Assembly: GCA_014905825.1 (NCBI GenBank)
Contig: JACGCN010000007.1
Span: 248,001-312,000, forward strand
Origin: Lyophyllum atratum
Taxonomy: Eukaryota > Basidiomycota > Agaricomycetes > Agaricales > Lyophyllaceae
Direction: 5' to 3'
Length of the DNA: 64,000 nucleotides
Shown: positions 11,501 through 17,943 of the stretch, one piece after another
How positions within the stretch are numbered: position 1 is the stretch's first letter
How the letters are laid out: each line of letters starts with the position of its first letter
The notes under the pieces: model-generated
Databases searched by the model: none
What the model was told of the DNA's origin: nothing
Seen by the model: only the letters and a program-made list of their open reading frames with translations
Program-made: the position numbers and the translations under genes

Positions 11501-13353
11501 GATAGATATTGACTTCCCGCCAACGACTGAAGGATATCCTCTTGTCTTGGTAATGGAAATTCATCTGGGATCACTGACTCATTCAGCCGTCGAAGGTCAA
11601 TAACCATACGCGGCTTACTATTTCGATAGACTATAAAAACTGGCGCAGCCCAAGGGCTCCTTGAAGGTTCGATGACTCCTAAATTTATCCAGGAATCCAT
11701 CTGCTTATCTATAACTTCTCGGTTTGCAGGCGACGTCGCGAATGGTGGGACCGATATTGGTTTTACTCCTGGGAGCAAGGGAATGTCGACTAATGTATCA
11801 AAATTACCTAGTCTTCCGTTTAATCCAAAGACCTCTTTATTCTTGACAACAACCTTCATCAGCTCACTTCGTTGCGTATCTGTTAATTCTTTAGAGAAAT
11901 CGAGTTCGGACATTAGTTGATTCTCGTTCACTATCTCCTCCGGAATTTCTGCTGTTTTTGGTCCTCCTACTACAGACTCTTCTGCTAACGGATCCTCCTC
12001 TATTCCGAGTCCTAAGGCTGGGTTAAATCCTATATCGACCTCACTTTGTGCTGTGTTCGTAACACCTAACCCTAATTCATGGTTCTGATAGCTTATCAGA
12101 GTTCTAATAAGATTTCCGTGCTGCTCGCGTTCGATCTTATCTTGTAATGACATCATGTCAGGCCTTTCTAACCAAGTGTTAGGATCTTGCGCAATACCTA
12201 GTATCTGTCCCGTCGAAATCGTTACTGGGAACGATGAGAAGTTGGATACATGCAAGGTGGGTTTCTCCATCCGCGTTAGCGTATCAGGTGAGCCGTAGAT
12301 ATCTTCCATATTTCGATTCGTCGCGACTGATCTCTCGATGTATAGGGTCTCGGAAGTAAAGGGGTAAGTCGTGTAAACCGGGATCTCCTTCGAAGTCTTC
12401 GGTGGAATCGATATCTGTAGTGTTGAACGTACGTGTCTGTCCTTCAATAACTGAACTCTTTTCTTCTTAAGAACTTGACCCCTTCGATGTGCCCTAGTTC
12501 TAGAGATACGAGTTGCGGTATCAGGTCTTGCTCGAATGCTGAATGCGTGTCCATTCTCGTCCCTATATCCCGGATTAAGACTCCCTTCAACTCTTATCGA
12601 TCGCCCTGAGCTTCCGAATACTAAGTGAGTATTTTCTTCGTTACGAGTGATTGACATAGAGTATTGTTCTGTAAAGTCATTTCCTAGAATAAAGGGTGTC
12701 GTCATCCCTTTCACTACGTATGCTTCGACTTCTATTTCCACGGGTCCGTCCATTGTTTCGAAGTATAGGTTCAAGACTACATATCCTGATATGGTAGCGT
12801 TCCCCGTAACTTGAATCAGATTAATACGCTGACCAGTCCTAATCTTAGGTGGTTTGATCATTTCGTCGATCGTTTTCTGCGCAATCAACGTAATATCCGA
12901 TCCGGAGTCAATGATAACAGGTATTGACTTTCCTGCTCTATCATTAATTGTTGCTGATGTAGTTGTCGCTCTTGCTCCCAGAAATGAACATCCTGGAGGA
13001 CGGGCCATGACCTTTCTCAAGCGAATCAATTTCTCTTCGATATTTCCTGTATCTACTCGATAAGCAGTTCTCTCGATGTCTTTCGCAAATCGTCGCCGTG
13101 ATTTCCTATTCAAAGATGGTTTTAATTGATGATCAGAAGTAAACCTTCGTTGATTAAGTTGCGTAGCTTGAGTAGTGAAAGACTTTGAAGTTATTTCGGA
13201 CTCCCCCCCCCCCCAGTTCCTTATTACGCTCTTCTTCCTGAACGTCTTCGGAATTACTCTGAGGGGGATGATCAAAACCCGATTCCAATTCATCATCCGA
13301 GGGCAATCCGTAGTATAACTCGTCATACTCGTCTTGTGCTGTTGCTTCTTCAT
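8506..13353 (-). CDS. pol: Gypsy Pol polyprotein: protease, RT, RNase H, integrase, chromodomain
   Basis: A 1615-codon open frame, but the first roughly 47 codons overlap gag and are probably not translated in this frame; real Pol starts at the G12 tract near 13203. Retropepsin has IIDSGSDITLIA (Asp about residue 149). RT has the YIDDIVIF catalytic motif near residue 684 and PRMVIDLRRLNESV. RNase H has YSDACDFGLAAIL, then a long insert, SPTEREALALKEGL and ITDHAALTW. Integrase has the HHCC zinc finger (HGGYYKTYNR, CDVCQKSK, about residue 1170) and the D,D,E residues in TMDFIPDLPE, VITDRDTRW and ADGQTEIMN. The C-terminus from about residue 1544 (YDVEAIVGE, RYVGYGPEYDLW) is a chromodomain, thought to guide integration to marked chromatin. 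No internal stops. Confidence 0.95.
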   Translation of the reverse strand: MKKQQHKTSMTSYTTDCPRMMNWNRVLIIPLRVIPKTFRKKSVIRNWGGGESEITSKSFTTQATQLNQRRFTSDHQLKPSLNRKSRRRFAKDIERTAYRVDTGNIEEKLIRLRKVMARPPGCSFLGARATTTSATINDRAGKSIPVIIDSGSDITLIAQKTIDEMIKPPKIRTGQRINLIQVTGNATISGYVVLNLYFETMDGPVEIEVEAYVVKGMTTPFILGNDFTEQYSMSITRNEENTHLVFGSSGRSIRVEGSLNPGYRDENGHAFSIRARPDTATRISRTRAHRRGQVLKKKRVQLLKDRHVRSTLQISIPPKTSKEIPVYTTYPFTSETLYIERSVATNRNMEDIYGSPDTLTRMEKPTLHVSNFSSFPVTISTGQILGIAQDPNTWLERPDMMSLQDKIEREQHGNLIRTLISYQNHELGLGVTNTAQSEVDIGFNPALGLGIEEDPLAEESVVGGPKTAEIPEEIVNENQLMSELDFSKELTDTQRSELMKVVVKNKEVFGLNGRLGNFDTLVDIPLLPGVKPISVPPFATSPANREVIDKQMDSWINLGVIEPSRSPWAAPVFIVYRNSKPRMVIDLRRLNESVIPDEFPLPRQEDILQSLAGSQYLSTLDALAGFTQLTVDPKDKEKLAFRTHRGLFHFNRMPFGYRNGPAVFQRVMQGVLAPFLWIFALVYIDDIVIFSQTFEDHLKHVNEVLQAISNSKITLSPAKCHFGYQSLLLLGQKVSRLGLSTHREKVKAIIDLEEPKNVQTLQVFLGMMVYFSGYVPFYAWIAHPLFQLLKKGSKWKWGIEEREAYELCKQVLTQAPVRAHAMPGLPYRIYSDACDFGLAAILQQVQPIKIRDLRGTKTYERLEKAYKNEEPIPELVTHLVKEGSDVPTNGKWGAKFEDTTVFIERVVAYWSRVLQSAERNYSPTEREALALKEGLIKFQPYLEGERIFAITDHAALTWSKTFQNVNRRLLTWGLVFSAFPNMKIIHRAGRVHSNVDPISRLRRRMPYQIGPDVDATESLNLNTTEDPLKSMYDELGPRFEQKLLTVASNYAISDQEIRLEDNRLTTSVDLEMEESDSINIPYGTSRAYSTTIEIDKDEIKRWRLAYLEDSHFAKIMKSIRSDDPDTPEYPQYHYSEKGLIFFEDGLGNTRLCVPEGLKSELMSETHDKASEAAHGGYYKTYNRISATYYWPKMSRDIKRFVQTCDVCQKSKPKRHAPYGLLQSIPIPSQPFEVVTMDFIPDLPESNGFNNILVIVDKLTKYAIFIPTTTKISEDGTAQLFFHHVVSKYGLPRQVITDRDTRWRGDFWKEICRLMGTQRALTTSYHPQADGQTEIMNQYLEIALRAYIGPERNDWADLLDVLELSYNTSPHTATGFSPAYLLRGFHPNTRTTLIHNPEGINRPSNSMEEGSTETLHEKALDMMEAFEADRKRAIDALTVGQAFQKRAYNNGRLNIEFSEGDKVLINPHSLKLLKKLSGKGQKLLMKYDGPFEISEKISPVAYRIRMPPSYGTHPVINIAHLEKYHESPPDLGTRPRKELNREDFDTEDDYDVEAIVGESWRKGRNGRRIPIYRTRYVGYGPEYDLWHTADGLRNAHYALKEWLDQKKKRAIANRRK

Positions 13354-15445
13354 CGTCGACTTGTATTAAGTTGACGCGCGCTTTTCTATTCCCCTTTCGT
13401 GCGTATTTGCATTCGTTATCCCAATGCTTACCGCTTCCACAGTGTCTGCAGGGTCGAGCTCCTTTGTCCTCCGGAGTCGTTCGCGGTGAGACATTAGTGT
13501 CATCCTTCGGGAATTCTGGATTAGTTGTTGATTTACTCCAACCTACTTGGTTAGTTCTTGCTGTCTTAAAATTCTGGTACGAATCCCTAGAATTGTTGTT
13601 CCCCTCTCTAGAGTTTGATTGATATCCGTAATCCTGTCTCATGTATCGATTCCCATCTAGTTTAACCAGATTGTCTTCATAATACTTCACGGCTAATTGG
13701 AAACCTTCTAAATCCTCGTAGAGATGCGGAGTCAAGATCGTGGTCCAATGTGCCGGTGCGCTGCTCATTATCTCATTGATAATTTCCCTGTCGGTATAAT
13801 CGTATACTAACTCAATCATTTCCCTCTTTCGAATAACGTAGTCACTAGGCGATTCCCTGGTATGTCCATAGTCTCTGTAATGCGCTTTATTGGCGCGAGC
13901 CTTCTGTTTATCCATAAACGACCGGTTCATGTAGTATTCCCCGATGGCCTCGCGTAAAGTATCCCAATTTTCTTCAAGTTGGAATCGCTTTGATTTACTT
14001 TGACTGTAATACCAAGTTTCCGCACTTCCTTTCAACCGCTGAGGTACCAAAGTTCCGAGTTGTTCGAAAACTGTATTAGATTGCTCAGAAATTACGTTTA
14101 TTTTAGTAAGCCACCGTCCCAAGGTGTCAACGTCTCCATCCCATTGAGGTATCGCGTCGATCTTCAGTTTATATTCAAATTGCATTTCTCGTTTAGAACC
14201 AGTCTTGTCTCTATCCGAATTTCGCGTATTTCCTTCGCCGAATCGCTTCGACGGCTTATTACCTCGAGGCTTCTTATAAGGTTTACGAGGTGAGCTGTTG
14301 TCTGAGTCGTCGCTTCCATCATCCGATGGTTCAGGTGCTTCACGGCCTCGAGGTTGTCGCTTACTTCCTTTCTTATCAGATTTGTTGTCCTCGTTGTCCG
14401 AATTATAACCGTCATCTCTCGATCCATCAGTTAGATGTGGAGGCGTGTCTCTTCCGCGCTCTCGCCTTTCACCGAATAACTCCTGCATTCTTCGCGACGC
14501 GTTATTCTGTGTTGGTTTACCAAAAACCGAGGCTCGCTGATTGTTAAATTTAGAAACCTCCGCGTGATATCCCGCTTGATAAGCGCGTTCAGCTATTCTG
14601 GAAATGCTTCCGGGATCTTGATCGAATTCACGCGCGCTTGTTGTCGATCTGTCTCCTCGGTTATTATTTTTAGGCGCATTAGTCTGATTCCGTCCATCCA
14701 TAGATCGTTTAGCCTCCTTCTGATACTTGGCGAATTTATGATGAGACGCAAGATGCGCGAGGAACGTCTCAACATCCTGGCGATAGCATGCTCCAACGAT
14801 TTCAAAATCGTTCAGCGTCCAATAGTCGTTCGCTTTCCCGGTAGGACCCCATAATGGTAATGGAGGTACACCTTCTCCGCTGATAACAAGTGAGTCCCTT
14901 GCTTCATCTCTTCTTCTTTTAAGCTGAGAATTCAATTTTGTCAAGACCTCTCTTCGCGCTGATATTATGAAGTGATTTTGGTCTTCGTACTTCTCGACAG
15001 ACGTCAACACTCTATCTAGCTGGAATAATTCTTCGACAAAGATTTCTTTTCGCTCTTTCCGAGTTAAAGCACGAGGGTTATCAAAGGGTACGCTTTTTCC
15101 CATAGCCTTCCCATATTCGATAGCTTCTCTCCATCTTATTCTAACATTTACGGATCTGTCGTCGCTTCCGCTCATGAAATTCGAACCAGGTTCGCATGCT
15201 GGGAAGTTAACTGTTTCGTAGGTAAACTTATCATCTTCATATTCGATCCCGTGAATAGGTTCACCTAACGAATATAGAGGGTCTAAAATGAGCTCAGGAG
15301 GTAGTTGTACTCCTTCCTCTATTCTATCGTTCTCGGGTTCCGGGGGAGGAATTGTACTAGGAATCGTACTAGGGTTATTTACACCCTCGACTTGATTTTG
15401 ATCTAGTGTAGCATTCCGTGAGTTATTCGTTGCTCTCGGTGGCAT
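13154..15445 (-). CDS. gag: Gypsy Gag polyprotein
   Basis: A 763-codon ORF starting MPPRATNNSRNATLDQNQVE, 66 bp inside the 5' LTR. The N-terminal half is charged and low-complexity (RGDRSTTSAREF, KKGSKRQPRGREAPEP). A capsid-like helical domain around IPQWDGDVDTLGRWLTKINV and GSAETWYYS matches the retrotransposon gag domain. A CCHC zinc knuckle follows: CRHCGSGKHWDNEC, spacing C-x2-C-x4-H-x4-C. The acidic end (DELYYGLPSDDELESG) leads to the G12 run, after which the gag frame gives 20-odd unrelated residues and stops. Pol lies +1 relative to gag, so Gag-Pol requires frameshifting, slippage, or a tract one base shorter. Confidence 0.92.
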   Translation of the reverse strand: MPPRATNNSRNATLDQNQVEGVNNPSTIPSTIPPPEPENDRIEEGVQLPPELILDPLYSLGEPIHGIEYEDDKFTYETVNFPACEPGSNFMSGSDDRSVNVRIRWREAIEYGKAMGKSVPFDNPRALTRKERKEIFVEELFQLDRVLTSVEKYEDQNHFIISARREVLTKLNSQLKRRRDEARDSLVISGEGVPPLPLWGPTGKANDYWTLNDFEIVGACYRQDVETFLAHLASHHKFAKYQKEAKRSMDGRNQTNAPKNNNRGDRSTTSAREFDQDPGSISRIAERAYQAGYHAEVSKFNNQRASVFGKPTQNNASRRMQELFGERRERGRDTPPHLTDGSRDDGYNSDNEDNKSDKKGSKRQPRGREAPEPSDDGSDDSDNSSPRKPYKKPRGNKPSKRFGEGNTRNSDRDKTGSKREMQFEYKLKIDAIPQWDGDVDTLGRWLTKINVISEQSNTVFEQLGTLVPQRLKGSAETWYYSQSKSKRFQLEENWDTLREAIGEYYMNRSFMDKQKARANKAHYRDYGHTRESPSDYVIRKREMIELVYDYTDREIINEIMSSAPAHWTTILTPHLYEDLEGFQLAVKYYEDNLVKLDGNRYMRQDYGYQSNSREGNNNSRDSYQNFKTARTNQVGWSKSTTNPEFPKDDTNVSPRTTPEDKGARPCRHCGSGKHWDNECKYARKGNRKARVNLIQVDDEEATAQDEYDELYYGLPSDDELESGFDHPPQSNSEDVQEEERNKELGGGGVRNNFKVFHYSSYAT
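13203..13214 (-). other. G12 homopolymer at the gag/pol junction (candidate frameshift site)
   Basis: Twelve consecutive C on the plus strand, hence 12 G in the element RNA, at the point where gag-like protein sequence ends and pol-like sequence begins. The pol frame is +1 to gag (equivalently -2). A run of 11 G would fuse them into one ORF. Confidence 0.7.
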
Positions 15446-15489
15446 GTTTGCTAGTCGTTAAATCGGCGATTACTTAAATCTTGTAAGAC

Positions 15490-15511
15490 GTGTTCCGGGT
15501 GTGTCCACCAA
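15490..15511 (-). other. Primer binding site region of the Gypsy element
   Basis: Directly downstream of the 5' LTR the element reads TTGGTGGACACACCCGGAAC. TGGTGG fits a tRNA 3'-CCA complement, but I could not assign the tRNA with confidence. I did not find the complementary LTR segment that Tf1-like self-priming would need. Confidence 0.45.
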
Positions 15512-16358
15512 TGTTATGCTCCAGCGTAATGTTGGTGTATTCCTTGAATATACGCTTTCGAAGATTCTGAATAGTTTGTAGAAGTAATTAGAATCTTTAA
15601 TGATCCAATTCAATTTGTTAATAAGTCGTCTTAAAGATTTAGAAACCAAGTGAACGCGGCGTTGACTTGAGGATATCAGCGCGAAGCAATGATATTCGTG
15701 CCCAAGATAGACCTTAGCAATAGCGCGAAGCAATTATTGGTAAGTTCGACGACGCGAGTACAAGAATTCTTAGATTCTTCAAGTGAAACTTAATTCACAC
15801 AATGTATTGGGGTAAAGAGATGGTCTTATTCATGTTACTACTGTAGTTTATATACTCTGCAAGCCTCGGTCTCGGGCATGCCTTGTCTGAGACCGAACAC
15901 GCGCGGTACATCCTTTGAATCGCGCCTTTACCTTGCGTTCGGGGATTTCGGCGTGATGCGCGTGTTTACCACGAGTCCGGCAATTCCCCGAATCTCAGCT
16001 TGTTTGCTAACACCATGTTTGGCTCGGCCTTCTCGGTGTTGTCAGTTGGCTGAGTTGGATGATTGCGCGGCAATTCCACGGATCTCTCATCTCAGCTTGT
16101 TTGTCAACGCCATGTTTGGTTCGGCCCTCTCGGCGTTGTCAATCAGTTGAGTTTAGATGAAGTGTCTCTTCGCTGATAAGGCTTTTATACTTCAAGACCT
16201 CAAATTGTAAATAAAAGTAACCTTTTTAGTAACGAAGTTTGAAATGAGAAACATAGTAGAAAGTGTTTAGAAGTACAACTGAGTGATATGAAAAGTAAAT
16301 GGAACTATTTAGTGAGTTTAAGCTGGAGGTAAGTGCCGATGTATACTATATCACAACA
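15512..16358 (-). repeat. 5' LTR of the Gypsy element
   Basis: 847 bp direct repeat of 6575-7421 with no difference seen by eye. The TATA box (GTATATAAAC, minus) is at 15846-15855, 334 bp from the LTR inner edge in both copies. This places most of the right side in U3. Confidence 0.93.
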
Positions 16359-16363
16359 ATGAC
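16359..16363. repeat. Target site duplication ATGAC (right), Gypsy element
   Basis: Perfect match to 6570-6574, directly after the LTR end TCACAACA. Confidence 0.92.
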
Positions 16364-16423
16364 AGTATAGTAAAAGTTAGAAAATAAAAAGAAAATATAT
16401 CTCAAAAATTCGAGTTTGTCTTC

Positions 16424-16530
16424 AAGGCTCTCTGTGGCCCCGGAATCTCTATCATTGCGCGTCGTCAAAGCTCTCCCTGGCTCTGGAAACCATCAACTTC
16501 CATCATCGAGGCTCTCCCTGGCCTCGGGAT
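16424..16530. repeat. Three degenerate ~43 bp repeats in the 3' region of the gag-only element
   Basis: The core GCTCTCCCTGGCCTCGG recurs with changes near 16424, 16467 and 16509 (spacing 43 and 42 bp), between the Gag stop and the Gypsy insertion site. The function is unknown; this could be an RNA packaging or structural segment. Confidence 0.5.
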
Positions 16531-16555
16531 ACGTCATCGAGAAGTGATCTCGGGA

Positions 16556-17365
16556 TCAGAAAGCGTAATCGTCGTCGGTTGCGATGTGCGCGTTGTCGGG
16601 CGCGTCAGTCTTCTTTGCGTCATCATCCTTTCCTGTCCTGTCCTTCTTCGCGTCTCGGCAATTTCGGGCTAAATGCCCCTTTTTCCCACAAGTGTAACAG
16701 GTGACGTTTGGCGAATATTTACCGACCATTGCCATATCGGTGAGTTTTTGGTCGCCGAGGTGATTGTTCGCGTTCCGTCGGGCTTCTTCATCAATCAGGG
16801 CGCCCGTGACATCAGAAACGATGTTCAAGTCGTCCATTGTAGTGCTGAGTGAGGTGGCCATACTAGACCAGGTTTCATTGAGGTTCATGATGAGCACATC
16901 AATAATCGTGCTATCCTCGATTTTGACGCCGATTGATTTGAGTTGTGCAGCTGTCCTGGTGACACCGTTTACGTAATCTTCAATGGGTTTGTCGGTATCG
17001 TGATGGGCACCGTAGAACTTGCGCATCAGGGCGATTCGATTGGCGCGGGAATTCTTCTCGTAGATCTTTTGGAGTTTCTTCCACGCATCCACGCCATCAG
17101 TGGCATCAATAATGTATTGATACTGACTGGGGTCTATTGTCAGTCCAATAGCCGTTAGGGCGTCCTCCGCTTTGCTCTCCCAATTGGATTGAGATTCGCG
17201 TGTCGTAGGCTTCTCTTTCGTCATAATTTCCCAGCATTCAGCCCTGCGTAATACCATCGACATCGCGAACTTCCAATCTTGATAGGTGGTGATGTTGCCA
17301 TCAGATTTTGATGCGCCAAGCTTCGGGACGGAGTTCAAAAGGTTATTGATGTTTTGGCCGGTCAT
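16556..17365 (-). CDS. gag: Copia-type Gag of the gag-only element
   Basis: 269 residues starting MTGQNINNLLNSVPKLGAS. The N-terminal part has the Copia-type Gag (UBN2/retrotran_gag) pattern: YQDWKFAMSMVLRRAECWEI, AWKKLQKIYEKNSRANRIAL, IEDYVNGVTRTAAQLKSIG, and VLIMNLNETWSSMATSL. A CCHC zinc knuckle follows: CYTCGKKGHLARNC. The protein ends shortly after in a Lys/Asp-rich tail (KKDRTGKDDDAKK) with its own stop, so there is no read-through into pol. Such Gag could package its own RNA and borrow RT and integrase from an autonomous Copia relative; this is inference. Confidence 0.9.
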   Translation of the reverse strand: MTGQNINNLLNSVPKLGASKSDGNITTYQDWKFAMSMVLRRAECWEIMTKEKPTTRESQSNWESKAEDALTAIGLTIDPSQYQYIIDATDGVDAWKKLQKIYEKNSRANRIALMRKFYGAHHDTDKPIEDYVNGVTRTAAQLKSIGVKIEDSTIIDVLIMNLNETWSSMATSLSTTMDDLNIVSDVTGALIDEEARRNANNHLGDQKLTDMAMVGKYSPNVTCYTCGKKGHLARNCRDAKKDRTGKDDDAKKTDAPDNAHIATDDDYAF

Positions 17366-17427
17366 CGCGGATAGAGATGTAGAGGGCGACTAGAGAGCAG
17401 AGGGTGTGTGCAAGCTATACGAGATTG

Positions 17428-17645
17428 AGTTGGGATTTCGGGCTTGATAGCGAGCACAAGGGCGGTTAAGCCGAGGGTGGACAATCTCGTAAGGAGATTG
17501 GCCAGTGTATTTCCGTTTATATACCTAGCTATGTCTGTATTATTAATGTAGAAAATTGTAAGTAAATTTTACTGAATAAGAAAACTTCTATGATAAGTCA
17601 GCATGTCGTCATGCCTGATCAACGAATCCGGGCGAGATTCCAACA
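17428..17645 (-). repeat. 5' LTR of the gag-only element
   Basis: 218 bp repeat of 6335-6552, read as identical. TATA-like GGTATATAAACGG (minus strand) is near 17513-17525. Transcription runs left, away from the neighbouring Polo gene. Confidence 0.9.
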
Positions 17646-17650
17646 CAGAC
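17646..17650. repeat. Target site duplication CAGAC (right), outer LTR element
   Basis: Matches 6330-6334 exactly and marks the right edge of the transposon block. Confidence 0.85.
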
Positions 17651-17803
17651 AAATGGAGTGTATCCTGTCCTTCAACTATCAGAATGCATTCCAGCATATG
17701 TTCAATGGGGCAGTGTATCCCGCGTGATGAAGAGAGTGAACGCCTGGCCGTGGGTCGCTGCCTTGTTAGGCCCTTAGAATAGCAATGGCTGGATCAGGGT
17801 TTG

Positions 17804-17853
17804 ACGCGTCGCGGTCCCGTGACCGATGAACCAACACGTGACACACAACGCGT
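17804..17853 (+). promoter_or_regulatory. Two ACGCGT (MCB-type) elements in the Polo kinase promoter
   Basis: ACGCGT occurs at 17804-17809 and 17848-17853, 140 and 96 bp before the Polo ATG. In yeasts this hexamer binds MBF and drives G1/S transcription. Its use in this fungus is inference. A CT-rich stretch (CTCCTCCTCCTCCTC) follows before the ATG. Confidence 0.5.
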
Positions 17854-17943
17854 TGGCCTCGTTTTCTGTTCGGCTGAAGTTGATCGCACCCTTCTCTCCT
17901 CCTCCTCCTCCTCATTGCAACATCGGCGTTAGGCCACGACGCA

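Larger units (their letters stand above)
6575..16358 (-). mobile_element. Ty3/Gypsy chromovirus LTR retrotransposon, full length
   Basis: A 9784 bp element on the minus strand with two 847 bp LTRs that appear identical, a 5 bp target duplication (ATGAC), gag, pol, an additional 3' ORF and a purine tract next to the 3' LTR. The order protease, RT, RNase H, integrase, chromodomain places it in the chromoviruses (Metaviridae), related to fungal Tf1/sushi-type elements. Long open frames and matching LTRs suggest recent insertion and possible activity. Only the gag/pol junction, a run of 12 G, departs from a single polyprotein frame. Confidence 0.95.
6335..17645 (-). mobile_element. Gag-only Copia-type LTR element (TR-GAG-like), interrupted by a Gypsy insertion
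   Basis: Two 218 bp LTRs (6335-6552 and 17428-17645) that I read as identical are flanked by the duplication CAGAC. Without the nested Gypsy element the unit is about 1.52 kb. It is transcribed on the minus strand: 5' LTR at right, a 269-residue Copia-type Gag, a purine tract and the 3' LTR at left. No protease, integrase, RT or RNase H is present, and there is no room for them. The Gypsy TSD is perfect and lies downstream of gag. The simplest reading is therefore a non-autonomous element carrying gag alone rather than a deleted full-length one, although an older deletion before amplification cannot be excluded. A putative primer binding site next to the 5' LTR was not recognised. Confidence 0.8.

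Noticed and set aside
13215..13353. First ~47 codons of the pol open frame as a real Pol N-terminus
   Set aside because: They overlap the acidic end of gag, which reads better; homology to Pol begins only after the G12 tract.
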